Shown here: positions 10,954 to 23,300 of the stretch, piece after piece | How the letters are laid out: each line of letters starts with the position of its first letter | Position numbering within the stretch: the stretch's first letter is position 1 | Assembly (NCBI GenBank): GCA_030770545.1 | Contig: JAUCMP010000028.1 | Location: forward strand, 12,605,501 to 12,669,500 | DNA from: Macropodus opercularis | Taxonomy: Eukaryota; Chordata; Actinopteri; Anabantiformes; Osphronemidae | DNA length: 64,000 nucleotides | Direction: 5' to 3' | The notes under the pieces: model-generated | What the model saw: only the letters and a program-made list of their open reading frames with translations | Databases searched by the model: none | Told to the model about the DNA's origin: nothing | Translations under genes and position numbers: made by a program

Positions 10954-12925
10954 ATGCTGCTGAAAGCAAAACTTGGAGATGTTCAGAAATTTGTCAGAGT
11001 ATCTGAACCAATTTTAAAGGAATTTTTGATTGCTGGTAAGAAACAACATGTACATTATATTAACCACATTTAGCCCCTTCAGTCTGCATGTTATGATAAA
11101 TTGAAAATTCTCAGCATTTTAAAAGTATATTCTTTATGTACCTCATAGTAATGTGTATTTACTGTTTGATGGTTTGGTTTGAATACACCATTTATCTTGA
11201 GCTAATCTGCTATTCAATTATAGATCTATTTAAAATTAGGTCAAGTAAGAAATTCACATAAATCATGTTATTCCTTTGTTTTAACAAAACTATGTGCTTG
11301 TTTCCCAGCATTTGCAAAGTTTGGTGTTCCACCTGTAACAGAAGGTATGAAAGTTATCGACAGTTCAGGGACTGAGTTGGACGATGATGTATTTGAAGGT
11401 ATAGTAACAGATCCCTTAACTGGGGTACTAATAATCAAATATGGCACAGGTTTGTTTGCCTTTCATATGAAGTATTTTTTTCTTATACGTTCTACATTGT
11501 TGTTAAATGACTATATAAAGTGTATTTGTGTATACTGATTTGTTTGCTTTTGTTTGAGACTTGGAAACAGATTCCACAGATGTGTCTCCTGAGTTGTCCC
11601 AGTTATCATCTCCACGTTCATCAGACTCACAGGAAACCATCATCATTTCAGACAGCCCTTCCCGGAAACGCCAGAAGCTAGATGATGAAGCTAAGCAAGT
11701 AAGTATTACAAGATGTTTCTTTTCAGTTTTCATTGTTATATTGCCTTATTTCATGCATAGTTTCACTGTTAACTGTAGTGGTTATATTAACACAGAATGT
11801 TTTTATGTGTTCAAGTTAGTGGAATCCATACTCACCAGCAAACCTGGAGCAGAACATATTATAAATGAATATAATCAAATCAAGTCACTGGTGGATGAAA
11901 CTAGAAGAAAAATTGTGAACATACTGGCAGCTGATATGACTGAAAAGAATGGGTCATTTGCTAATTATTTTTAGGCCCTGTGCTTTTACTTAAGTTCTTA
12001 AATACAATAAATAATACATCACCACCACGACACATAAAAGAAATGTATGCCAGAGGAATTGTAACCCTCTTCCCCTACCTCAGTGATCCATTATCTAAAA
12101 ATGGCTATGTGAGTAGCTCACAGTAAAGATTGAAAACCACACTGAAACATTTAATATCCTGCCAAACACTATTAACTATTTCTGTACTAAAACTCTGTGT
12201 GTCACACTACAAGGAGCATTATTATAATTGTGAGAGTGGCACTGAGTATTTGGCGTGGAGGATTAAAACTATACAGTTATTTGAAGGTAATATTAAAAAA
12301 TGCAGTTGAAATGCACAATACATAATGCAAACCGTTAATGCCTGTGTTGATTCAACAAATCAAAACTGTCACTTGTCTTTAAAGTTAGATGAAAGCACCT
12401 TCAAAGGTCCATACTTGAGATTACTTTTGTTAACAGGCTTTTATTTCCATATATTTCATTATTGATGACTTGTATCAGGTGAAGGACTGTCAGGTGAAGA
12501 CCGTTCTGGAGGACCAACTTTCAGGCGAGACTTCCAGTTTATCACAGAGAGGGTCCTAAGCGAAGATGAGGGCAAGAAGCAATCTCATTGATGAAACATG
12601 CAACAGATACAGTGAAGAAGAAGATGAAGCAACATGGTCCTTGACCCCCTGCATTCAAGCAACATACTGACTGAGTTTCCACGTTTTAAAGATGTCAAAG
12701 GCTTGGTAAATTTGATTCTCTCAACAATGTAAAGGTATATTGTTTGGTCTGTATTGTTTGATGTTTGGTGAGGATGTATCTGGAAGGTTTCTGGAGAGGT
12801 GGCCAACAACATTCAAAAGAAAAATAATCCACTAAAGCAAAACGCTTCTTCTACCAGTGACCTGGAGGAACTCTTGCTGGCAGCTGATCCTTTTGAGGGT
12901 GCTTCTGAAGTTGATTCTGACATGG
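10954..12925 (+). pseudogene. Decayed multi-exon gene of a teleost uncharacterised (SAMD3-like) family
   Basis: Exons inferred from splice sites and phase are 10954-11035 (MLLKAKLGDVQKFVRVSEPI), 11309-11449 (ends VLIIKYGT), 11559-11698 (ends SRKRQKLDDEAKQ), 11816-about 11951, about 12019-12111 (PPRHIKEMYARGIVTLFPYL), 12214-12286 (EHYYNCESGTEYLAWRIKTI) and 12480 onward (GPTFRRDFQFITERVLSEDE). The order and wording match a teleost protein family often labelled SAMD3-like; this name is from memory and is tentative. The later part is broken: a one-base frameshift near 12571, a stop after KRKIIH near 12829, and a shift before TSDLEELLLAADPFEG (12850-12925). The early exons are open. No function is known to me. 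Confidence 0.6.
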
Positions 12926-13139
12926 GTAAGCCCTTTAATTTTTCTTCAATTTTGAGAATGCAAACACAACAAAATGAATTTTGATTTTACTAATTTAGAC
13001 CAATTTGCTTGTACATTGTGTGTTTCAACTTTGTCAAAAACAGACACGTTTTCATTTTTTTAATTATGATTTCATTATCTCACGACACTTTGTGTTTTTA
13101 CCATCTTAATAATCCCTGACTCACTCTGATGTCAGACAC

Positions 13140-14440
13140 TTCTAGGGAGCAGAAAATCCACTGACTCTAACACCTCAAAGCATAATGGGAAACACATGCT
13201 GTCACCTAATGTGAGAGCTGGTTGTCCTGGTTCTGGTCATACAGTCAGTATTACTGGTTCTGTTTCCCTCTCAGACCCACTGAAGCCCAAGAAAGAGAAA
13301 CACGTACTCACGTCTGTATACAAATTATATTTGTCCATCACAATAAGACTCAATGTGTTTATGACTTTAAAATAGATCATTTATCATTTTAGATAATGTT
13401 TAAAAGTAAACAGACAATTTTCTGTTGTATGACTGATTTAACTGAACAACGTCGTGTGTAAACTGATAAATGAAGCTGTTTAACGTCATAGTAATATACT
13501 ATGTTTAGTTACTGGAGGAAGACAAGACACACGTGACATGTAGGGAACGAGCTGCATGTGAGCTGGACGTCAGCTCCACTACTGACATATGACACAGAAC
13601 ATGTTCATGTGTCAGAGAGAACAGGAGACGTGTTTCTGTAGCGGAGCAGTCGTCCTGCTGTGCTCGGTGTCAGGACGTCCTGGAGGATCCGGTCTCCAGC
13701 AGCTGTGGACACTGGTTCTGCAGACGGTGCATCACCTCATACTGGGACCAGTCTGGACCATCAGCAGACTCGTCCTGTCTCCACTGTGTAGAACCATCCA
13801 GAACCAGAGCTGGACCGCAGACCAGCACCCTCCAAGGTAAGACTGAACGTGTGTCTGCTGATGTCGTCATTTCTGAAAACAGTTAGAGACAAGTATCAAA
13901 CCTGTAGAAACATTTTCTGTGTTTGTTTTATGGAAATATTCAAAATACTCAGATTGTCTCAATTTAATGTGTGATCATCTTTAAATTTCCTGATCAGAAC
14001 CAATGAGGACACATTTACTGGACCAGTTGTGGTTCTGTGAAGTCTGATCCATTTCAGTCATGAGTCAAAGTCTTTTAGTAGGTTTTCAGTCTGTCACATG
14101 TGTTGTGATGTTTCTCTTGTGCTTCCAGAAGCAGCAGGTTCTGAATCAGTGTTGACATCAACAGGTGCATGAATGTTGTGTTGACATGTGGTTGATGTGT
14201 GTAGAAGCTGACACATCATGATGATCCACAGCAACAGAGTCTCTCTACTCATTAGAGACCAAACATAACTGATCAGGACAAATCTGACTATTAATGATTT
14301 GATCTATGTCTTTCTTTCTTTATTCAGACTTAGTTCCTGCAGGTTGTCAGAGATCAGCTGTGGTTCTCTGGTCTCAGCTCTGAAGTCCAACCCTGCAGTG
14401 AAGCAGCTGAAAGATCTAGTGCAGAGTCCATCATATCCAC
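13140..14440 (+). pseudogene. Partial NLR duplicate lacking the NACHT exon
   Basis: This block is a mosaic of pieces of the NLR gene to its right. 13150-13290 matches 17050-17190 (5' region). 13300-13330 and 13430-13480 match 18810-18970. 13540-13860 matches 19030-19360 (RING exon). 13950-14420 matches 27975-28410 (intron and LRR exon). The large NACHT exon is absent. The LRR exon (from 14328) encodes LSSCRLSEISCGSLVSALKS and then skips the central HLTELDL part. It is a rearranged relic. A transcript encoding only the RING module cannot be ruled out. Confidence 0.65.
13616..13836 (+). pseudogene. RING-finger exon, upstream duplicate
   Basis: The exon is 221 nt, the same length as 19098-19318 and almost identical. 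It encodes CARCQDVLEDPVSSSCGHWF, then CRRCITSYW and CLHC, which is a complete C3HC4 RING pattern. Acceptor (gtcag) and donor (AAG|GTAAG) are intact. Its neighbours are NLR fragments, so it has no obvious functional partner exon. Confidence 0.6.
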
Positions 14441-15610
14441 TATTTCAACAAAGCAATGTCTGCAAGAACTTAATACTTGTTTTAAAAATAATCACTTTCT
14501 TTGTTCTTCTTAATCTTCTGTTTTGTTGTTTCAGCTCCATTAACATTTCCATCCAATGTCTGTGGCTTCCTGTACGTGTCCATTCATTTGGTGGGCTCCC
14601 AGCTGGTCTTTTTTCTTTTTCTTCTTTGGTGCTGGAGGTTCACAGTCTGGATCATCACAATCAGCCTCCTGCTCTTCCAGCTGCTTCTTCTTCTTTAGCT
14701 TCTTGGCCTCCTTGGTCTTGATCTGTATTAAATTAAAACAGAGCTATTGAGGTTTAGTTTAGCAAGAAACTACACAATTAAATGTGCAATGACAAACAAA
14801 ATGTTAAATATGAACAAACATCTAATTCTACAGAGGAAGAGTCATCTTCTCTATTGAAGATGTGGCTGCCACAATAACAAGTGCTTTGCTAACCTTCACT
14901 AAAAAAAAATAAACTGAAGATGTATAAAATTAGATTAAAGTTAATAGTAATAATAATAATATAAACTGTACTGATGACGACCATAAACTTATTTCATGTT
15001 GTTTCAACTTACTTTAGCAATTTGTGGTGGCTGTTTTTCATAACTCTTGAAAATTCATAACTTTAAGAAACTATGATAATTTAATTGAAAAGTGTTTGAA
15101 GTGAACTTTACATCAGTTTATACAAAATGATGAATAATCTGCGTCATGTGAAGGCTGTTGTGCAGCTGACGAACCCAGCTGGAAATACGTCATCAAGCCC
15201 GTCTGAAAGGCTGAAAGGCTGCTTCACACACGTGTGGACAGACTGTGTTCAGAACTAAAGGCATGTTTACTTTACTGATAACCTCACATCCCATTTACTA
15301 TGAAATTACATATAATTAAAAACTAAGACTGCTAATCAAAACCAAATAAAAGCTGATGAATATTGTTGTGTTTGTGTCATGTGGAACAAAAGGTGAATCA
15401 CAGTAAATAAGTCCTTCATTTGCATATTGGTCCTGTAATGTTACTGACTTTTCTTTTCATCCGTGTTGGCTTTGGTTTTGCATTAATGTCATTTTAGGTT
15501 AGTTACTGAAAGGATGTCAGTTTTCCTCTGTTCTTTCTCTGCACCACTGCTCCCTGGTTTCAGAAGAAAACATGAATGAACAACAAATCTTGTAATTAAT
15601 CATTGTTAAA
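14441..15610. other. Intergenic DNA with a possible lysine-rich exon
   Basis: On the minus strand about 14557-14727 follows a good acceptor (TAATACAG) and stays open, encoding KTKEAKKLKKKKQLEEQEAD, then DCEPPAPKKKKKKDQ. The composition resembles nucleolar or chromatin-protein linkers, but I do not recognise the protein and see no partner exons. The rest is AT-rich and featureless. Confidence 0.3.
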
Positions 15611-15613
15611 ATA

Positions 15614-16395
15614 ATGTATTATTACAACGCTAAAGTAAAACAAAGAACACAGAACAAACTGACTTCAGCTGCTCAAAGTAGACAGGATACAGTGAATGAA
15701 ATCTATGAAACTCTATTCAGAATACAAAAGTTAAAAATACCAGTTGCCTTTATGTGGATACCAGCCCACACAGGAACTGAAGGGAATGAGAAGCCGACTC
15801 ACTGGCAAAGGAAACAAACAGGACGTTATCATGGACATTTCTCTTAGCAAGACAGAAGCAAAAAACATAATCAAAAGTAAAATCATCTGCAAATGGCAAC
15901 ACAACTGGGACACGGGGAAAACAGGCAGACATCTGTATAACATCCAGAAGGAAGTGAGGAAGATGAGGCAACAGGAGGAAACACAAAGGAGAACAATATA
16001 ATATCACGGTTAAGAGTAGGTCACACAAAACTGAATAAGTCACTGCACCGAATAGGGAAACACCAGGCGTGTCTGTGTAGGTTCTGTAAAGCAGAGGAGT
16101 CAGTAGAACACGTGTTATATCTGTCAAGCAAATAGGTCAGAGAGACATTGAAGAGATGACTTGAAGCACAGGGGACACGAGGATTAGATCTGAAACATAG
16201 ACTCAGTCAGTCAGTGAGTTATAGAGATTACTGACACTTCTGAAAGACACAGGACTAATAAGTAGAGATAGGTTTTAGTTTTCTTTAACCCTGATCCACA
16301 CTCCAGCATAGTAGGTGGCGGTAATGCGCCTCATCACTGGATGCCACCCGCCATAAAACTAAAAGAAGAAGAAGAAGAAAAAGAAGAAGAAGAAG
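15614..16395 (+). mobile_element. I-clade-like LINE 3' end (RNase H remnant)
   Basis: Position 15614 onward encodes IYETLFRIQKLKIPVAFMWI, then PAHTGTEGNEK, the end of an RNase H domain typical of fish I-clade retroposons. A frameshift near 15790 moves the continuation to another frame: LSKTEAKNIIKSKI, then GRHLYNIQKEVRKM. The 3' UTR carries ggtggcggtaatgcgcctca and ends in a (GAA)n tail at about 16367-16395. The copy is 5'-truncated and frameshifted, so it is inactive. Confidence 0.75.
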
Positions 16396-16564
16396 ACTTC
16401 AGCTGCAGGTAGTAGCTTTGACCTGCTGCTGTAGCAACAATAAGTTGAGACAAACGGAGATGCCAACGTTCAGTTTTCTGAAAAATAACAGGCCCATAAT
16501 TCCAGATAAGTATATGTACGTATCAGATTCAACTCTCTGTGTGAACAAGATGAAGTCACATGAC

Positions 16565-16666
16565 TTCCTGGAAACGTTCGAGGGGCGGAGCCACACTGGG
16601 CGCAGCTACATCAGCCCCTGAAAGTAGTTGTCTCGACAGAGCAGAAGGAAACAAAATCGGACCCGG
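16565..16666 (+). promoter_or_regulatory. Candidate NLR promoter and non-coding first exon
   Basis: TTCCTGGAA at 16565-16573 fits the STAT (GAS) pattern TTCnnnGAA, and a GC box (ggggcggagc) lies at 16582-16591. A strong donor (ACCCGG|GTGAGA) ends a possible untranslated exon at 16666. It lies 530 bp before the first NLR start codon. This is inference from motifs only. Confidence 0.3.
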
Positions 16667-17195
16667 GTGAGACTAAAACATTATTATGATGATAAAGTCA
16701 GTTTATGTAAAGACGTCATTAAAGCGATTCTGAAACCATTTCTGTGCAGTAAAACAAGATCAGTGTGTTTAAATATTTGTTCCACACTTCTGCAAAATGT
16801 TTCTACTGATTTAATGTGGAATCTAGCGAAATTCTATCCATAGAGAATATATTCACGTGATCTCTACCTACCGATTACTTTACTATGTAGTTTATTATAG
16901 AAACAAATGTTAATATGTTTTAATTAATTTTATTATAATTCCATTATCTCATGACACTTGTTGTGTTTTTAGTTTCTCAATAATCTGTGACTAACTCTGA
17001 TGTCAGATAAATCCAAACGCAAACTCACCACACTGAGGCAGTTGCAGGTTTGTAGTTGAACTCTGACCCTAACACCTCAAAGCATGATGGGAAACACATG
17101 CTGTCACCTAATGTGAGAGCTGGTTGTCCTGGTTCTGGTCATACAGTCAGTATTACTGGTTCCGTTTCCCTCACAGACCCACTGAAGTCCAAAAG

Positions 17196-17314
17196 ATGGA
17201 GGAAGAGAACGACAGAGCAGAGTCTCCAGGATCCAGCTGTGTGTCTCTGAAGAGCGACTGGTCCAAAGATCATCCTCTGAACTTTAGTCGTGAACCTGGA
17301 TCCTCAGAACCAAG
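17196..17314 (+). CDS. NLR exon: N-terminal start exon
   Basis: The exon encodes MEEENDRAESPGSSCVSLKS, then DWSKDHPLNFSREPGSSEPR. The ESPGSSCVS.KSD...PLNF pattern is the N-terminal repeat typical of teleost NLR-C proteins. The ATG has a purine at -3 (agATGg). It ends at a GTAAG donor in phase 2. Confidence 0.75.
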
Positions 17315-20300
17315 GTAAGAGACAGAACCTGCTCTAATGTGACTGAAGGTGATTAATTCAGTGTTGTTAGACTAAACCTGGTAGTAAAGTGTAACCGGTT
17401 TGACCCAGAGAGGAGTCATTAGTCTGACAGCTGTCAGAGAAAATTAGAATGTGATCCAAGAACCGATGCAACCTGTTAAAGCTCCTGATGATCAGATGAT
17501 GTGTCTTTATAACCACATCAACCACTTTCATCATGATCAGTAAAACATGTTGGCTTGTAGACGTCACAAACGAAGAGCAGAGTCTCCAGGATCCAGCTGT
17601 GTGTCTATGAAGAGCGACTGGTCCAAAGATCATCCTCTGAACTTTAGTCGTGAACCTGGATCCTCAGAACCAAGGTAAGAGACAGATCCTGCTCTAATGT
17701 GACTGAAGATGATTCAGTGTTATAAAACTAAACCTGGTAGTAAAGTGTCACAGGTTTGACCCAGAGAGGAGTCGTTAGTCTGACAGCTGTCAGAGAAAAT
17801 CAGAATGTGATCCAAGAACTGATCCAACCTATTAAAGCTCCTGATGAACTTTCTCACAGGATGCAGCAGTTCCATCCTTCTCCCATAGCAGCAAGGACCT
17901 TTTCATTAGTCAGATGTCTTCAGTCGTCTGAGTTGTTCTAAAGGCTCATTGTCAGTGCTCTAATATTAATAATTATACTACAAATGTTAAATGGCAGCTT
18001 TACGTTCAGTCAGCGATCTCTGATACTGGGCTCAGTTCTGAGGATAACAATTAATAATAATCATGGCTTAACATTAGATTGTAGCAGAAATGAAAATAAA
18101 GAAACTAAATGCTCAACTTGAAATTGCAAGATGAAGAATTTACCAAGTTGAGCTGAGTGAACCATCAACAGTTTAAGACAGAAACAGGATGACTACCCAG
18201 CATGCGTTGCTTCAAAATTTATTGTATTGTTTTTAGTTTTCAGAAACTCACGTCTTTAGCTCTTATATGGAGGAGTTCAGGGTGTTTTCTAGAGTCCAGG
18301 GCTTGTTGCACCGAAGTAGAATGAAGATGCAGGATGACATCCTGGCTTGTCTCATCCTACTAAACTCATCCAGGCTGATTCCGTCGCACATTTGCGAAGC
18401 CAGGATCAGAAGGAGCAGCTGGTGTAGATAGCAGGGACACGAGCTCATTCAGTGTGAAGCAAACCACATGGATCCATCACAGAGTTATTGATTCAAAATG
18501 GCCTAAACTCATGCAGAATACGTCTCATCCACAGAGCAGCAGCTTATTCTGGAGCTGCATAAAGAGGTGAAGCATAGAATATGTAAACAGGGAAAACTTT
18601 AATGCTGCTTTAATAAAAAATAATTTTAGTGACAACAAAATGTCAAGGAGTAACAAACCAACAAGGTGGATGTGGATGAGACGTGGTTACGCATTTAAGA
18701 AACCTGCTGAGTTGGAAGCACATCAACGAATGATTTAGTTTGAACAGCAGTAAATATGAAAGCAGTGCAACAAAGGTTTTGGACAATTAGTCATGTGATT
18801 ATTTGCATGTACTCACGTCTGTATACAAATTATATTTGACCATCACAATAAGACTCATTGTGTTTATAACTTTAAAATAGATAATTTATCATTTTAGGTT
18901 ACACACAGTTTTCAGTTTTTATGTTGTTGCTGATTTAACTGAACAACGTCGTGTGTAAACTGATCGTAGACGAAGCTGTTTAACATCGTAGTAATATACG
19001 ATGTTTAGACGCACGTGACATGTAGGGAACGAGCTGCATGTGAGCTGGACGTCAGCTCCACTACTGACATATGACACAGAACACGTTCATGTGTCAGAGA
19101 GAACAGGAGACGTGTTTCTGTAGCGGAGCAGTCGTCCTGCTGTGCTCGGTGTCAGGACGTCCTGGAGGATCCGGTCTCCAGCAGCTGTGGACACTGGTTC
19201 TGCAGACGGTGCATCACCTCATACTGGGACCAGTCTGGACCATCAGCAGACTCGTCCTGTCTCCAGTGTGTAGAACCATCCAGAACCAGAGCTGGACCGC
19301 AGACCAGCACCGTCCAAAGTAAGACTGAACGTGTTTCTGCTGATGTCATCATTTCTGAAAACAGTTAGAGACAAGTATCAAACTAGTAGAAGCATTTTCT
19401 GTGTTTGTTGTTTGGTTTCATGGAAATATTCAAAATGTTCAGATTGTCATCGGTCTCACACAGTTTGTCGTCTTTCAGCAGATGTTGGTCTGCAGGAAGC
19501 TTTAGAGGAACATAAGCTCAGTCTGAGGAGCAGATGTGAACGTGTGACTGAGGGAAGTGAAGCAGGACGTGGTGTCCTCCTCACCAGCATCTACACTGAG
19601 CTCTACATCACAGAGGGACAGAGTGAGGAGGTGAACACCCAACATGAGGTGAGGCAGCTGGAGGCAGCTTCCAGGAAGAAGCCCGTCCATGACGCTCCAA
19701 TCAGGGTCCAGGACATCTTTAAAGCCTCTCCTGACCAACAGACACCCATCAGAGTGGTTCTGACCAACGGCGTCGCTGGTGTTGGAAAAACCTTCTCGGT
19801 GCAGAAGTTCAGTCTGGACTGGGCAGAGGGCAGAGAAAACCCAGATGTCAGTGTCCTGGTTCTGCTGTCGTTCAGGGAGCTGAACCTAGTCAGAGACGAG
19901 CAGCACAGTCTTCTCACGCTGCTCCGTGTTTTCCATCCCACGTTACAGAAGGTCCCAGCAGAGCAGCTCGCTGCCTGGAAGCTGCTGTTCATCTTTGACG
20001 GCCTGGATGAAAGCAGACTCTCCCTGGACTTCAGCCTCAGGGAGGTCGTGTCTGACGTCACACACGAGTCATCGGTCAACGTGCTGCTGACCAACCTCAT
20101 CCAGGGGAACCTGCTTCCCTCGGCTCTGGTCTGGATCACTTCCCGCCCTGCGGCGGCCCATCAGATCCCTCCTAGGTGTGTGGACAGGGTAACAGAAGTA
20201 CGAGGCTTCAGCGACGCCCAGAAGGAGGAGTACTTCAGGAGGAGATCCAGCCACGAGGAGCTGTCCAGCAGAATCATCTCACACCTCAAGACGTCCAGGA

Positions 20301-23300
20301 GCCTCCACATCATGTGTCAGATCCCAGTGTTCTGCTGGATCACTGCTACGGTTCTGGAGCACATGTTGACCACAGAGCAGAGAGGAGAGCTGCCCAAGAC
20401 CCTGACAGACCTGTACTCACACTTCCTGCTGGTCCAGACCAAGAAGAAGAAGAACAAGTACGATGAGGGACATGAGACGAGTCCACAGGAGCTGACAGAG
20501 GCTGACAGGAAAGTTCTCCTGAAGCTGGGGAGGCTGGCGTCTGAACATCTGGAGAAAGGAAACATCATGTTCTACCAAGAAGACCTGGAGCAGTGTGGTC
20601 TAGACGCCACAGAGGCCTTGGTTTACTCAGGAGTCTGCACAGAGATCTTCAGGAGAGAGAGCGTGATCCTCCAGAAAACAGTCTACTGCTTTGTTCATCT
20701 GAGCGTTCAGGAGTTTCTGGCTGCTGTTCACATGATGCACTGTTACACCAACAGGAAGTCAGAGGTGCTGAGATCTTTCCTTAGAGAAGAATGTCCCTCA
20801 TCCCTTGATGACTTTTTAAATGTAGCATTACAGAAATCTCTCCAAAGTCCAAATGGCCACCTGGACCTGTTTGTTCGCTTCCTTCATGGCCTCTCTCTAG
20901 AATCCAACCAGAGGCTCTTAGGAGGTTTGCTGGGTGAGACCCACAACAGTCCAGAGATCATCCAGAGAGTCATTAATAGGATGAAGAGGATTAAAGCAGG
21001 AAAAAACTCTGATCGAAGCATCAACATTTTCCACTGTCTGATGGAGATGAATGACCACTCAGTAAACCAGGAGATCCAGGAGTTCCTGAAATCAAGGGAC
21101 AAGTCAAAGAAAAAGAGAATCTCTCTGATCCAGTGCTCAGCTCTGGCCTACATGCTGCAGATGTCAGAGGAGGTTGTGGATGAACTGGACCTGAAGAACT
21201 ATATCACATCAGAGGAGGGACGATGGAGGCTGATCCCAGCTGTGACAAACTGCAGAAAAGCTCAGTGAGTCCAGATGTGACCAGTGTCATTCAGTAGTTT
21301 AATGATAACACAAAGTTTCTTCTCCTGTTATTCAGGATTTAATATCTGAGATATGATTAAGGTAAAAAACACATAAATGGGTTTTCATGTGTTTATTTTA
21401 TTTATATTTCACGGGGCAAGACACTGAACCCCAAGTTGCCCCCGGTGTGTGAATGAATGGGTGAATGTGATGCAGTGTCAAAGCGCTTTGAGTACCGATA
21501 GGTAGAAAAGCTCTATACAAATGCAGACCATTTACCATTTATATTTCTTCCGTGTTTTCTGAGCTGTTTCATGGAAACAACTGCTGCGTCCATTTCACAG
21601 GGAGGATGTGAGATGAGATCCTCTAAAGATCTAAAGTCTAAAGATCGTCATGAATGTCACGTTGGTTAATATACAGCTTAGTTTAAATTATTGTTGTCCA
21701 CCATCACTCTGTGTGTTTAAGGCTTCAACAAAGACGGGAAACATCAGGGTTTTGCTTTGTCAGCTTGATATTGAAAACTTGGTGAAGATCAATTAACAGG
21801 AGCTGCCATATCTCCGGTCTCCCCTTGGCCTCCAGTCCAACTTGAGAAACATTTTAACACAGAAATATTTGATAATTCTTCCAAATGCCTGTAAAAATCA
21901 CATGTTGTGATCATTTCACAGTAAAGTCAGATTTGACAGTGTTGCTTTAGGACATGTTGACTGGACACTTGAGCTACATTTTCAACTAATCTTAAATGTG
22001 ATATTTTGTGGCATCACAGATTCTCAGGTTGTGGACTGTCAGAGATTGACTGTGAAGTCGTGGCCTCAGCTCTGACGTCCAACCCGTCCCATCTGACAGA
22101 ACTGGACCTGAGTAGAAATTACCTCCAGGATTCAGGAGTGAAGCTGCTGAGTGTTGGACTGAAGAGTCCAAACTGTAAACTGGAGGCTCTGAGGTCAGTG
22201 TGATTCATATTTGTTTCATTGTGTCGGTGCAGAACCAGCAGCTTGGTTCACTTTACATTTAGTTTAGACAGAGAAAGAAGAGATGGTGAGAACTGATCAG
22301 ATGTGAGACTCAGACCTGTAGATAAATAAATAAGTCACATGAACACACACAACATAAAAAATATATTAAATATTTAATTCACCATGTGTCATTTGATCTT
22401 TATCTGACTGAGGTCAGGTTATTAATCAGGTTTATTGAATGTTGTGTTGACATCACTGATGATCTACAGCAACACAATAACAGGGTCACTGTCCCCATTT
22501 ACACTAAAAGTCTTTGATCAGGACAAATCTGACTATTAATGATTTGATCTATGTCTTTGTTTCTTTATTCAGACTGAGTTACTGCAGTTTGTCAGAGATC
22601 AGCTGTGGTTCTCTGGTCTCAGCTCTGAAGTCCAACCCGTCCCATCTGACAGAACTGGACCTGAGTGGAAACAACCTGAAGGATTCAGCAGTGGAGCAGT
22701 TGTGTGGTTTCCTGGAGAGTCCAGACTGTCGACTGCAGACTCTGAGGTCAGTTCACTGTTATTACTGTAGAACTTCTGTGTTTAAGCCACAACTGAACCA
22801 ACACTGTGATAAATGAATTAAATTCTTCAGGTTAATGTCTCTTCAGCTTCAGTTAAACACTGGTTTACTCTCAGTGATCTCACATTAAATGTGTCTCAGG
22901 TGTCAACTCCTCCCCTGAGTCTATATGTGGTTTATCTGACCAGGTTGTTTTTATGGAGCTGCATTATTCAACCTCTTCTGCTGAGAGGATTCCCAGAGAA
23001 AACGAAGGTTCACACGTCATTCAAAGGGACGTGATGCCCTGAAGCCCATGAGCAATAAAAGCTGCAGACGCTTGGATCCTTCTAGAGACCTGTCAGTTAG
23101 ACCTACTGTCAACCAGCACAAAACATGATCTGACACCAATGAAGCCTTTGTAATGTCCAGTTAGGAGCCTGTGAGACACAAACCAGGAGACTTAACTCTC
23201 CTCCTGCAACCGTACGTTCACCACATTAAACAGCTGTGACCTGCTCCAGGTCAGATCACTGCATTCAAACCAGCAGCAGATCTGTTTTATATCAATCATT

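Noticed and set aside
13589..13840. 83-codon plus-strand frame starting MTQNMFMCQREQETC (and its twin at 19071)
   Set aside because: The RING pattern is in a different frame of the same DNA, with correct splice phase; this frame is a shadow.
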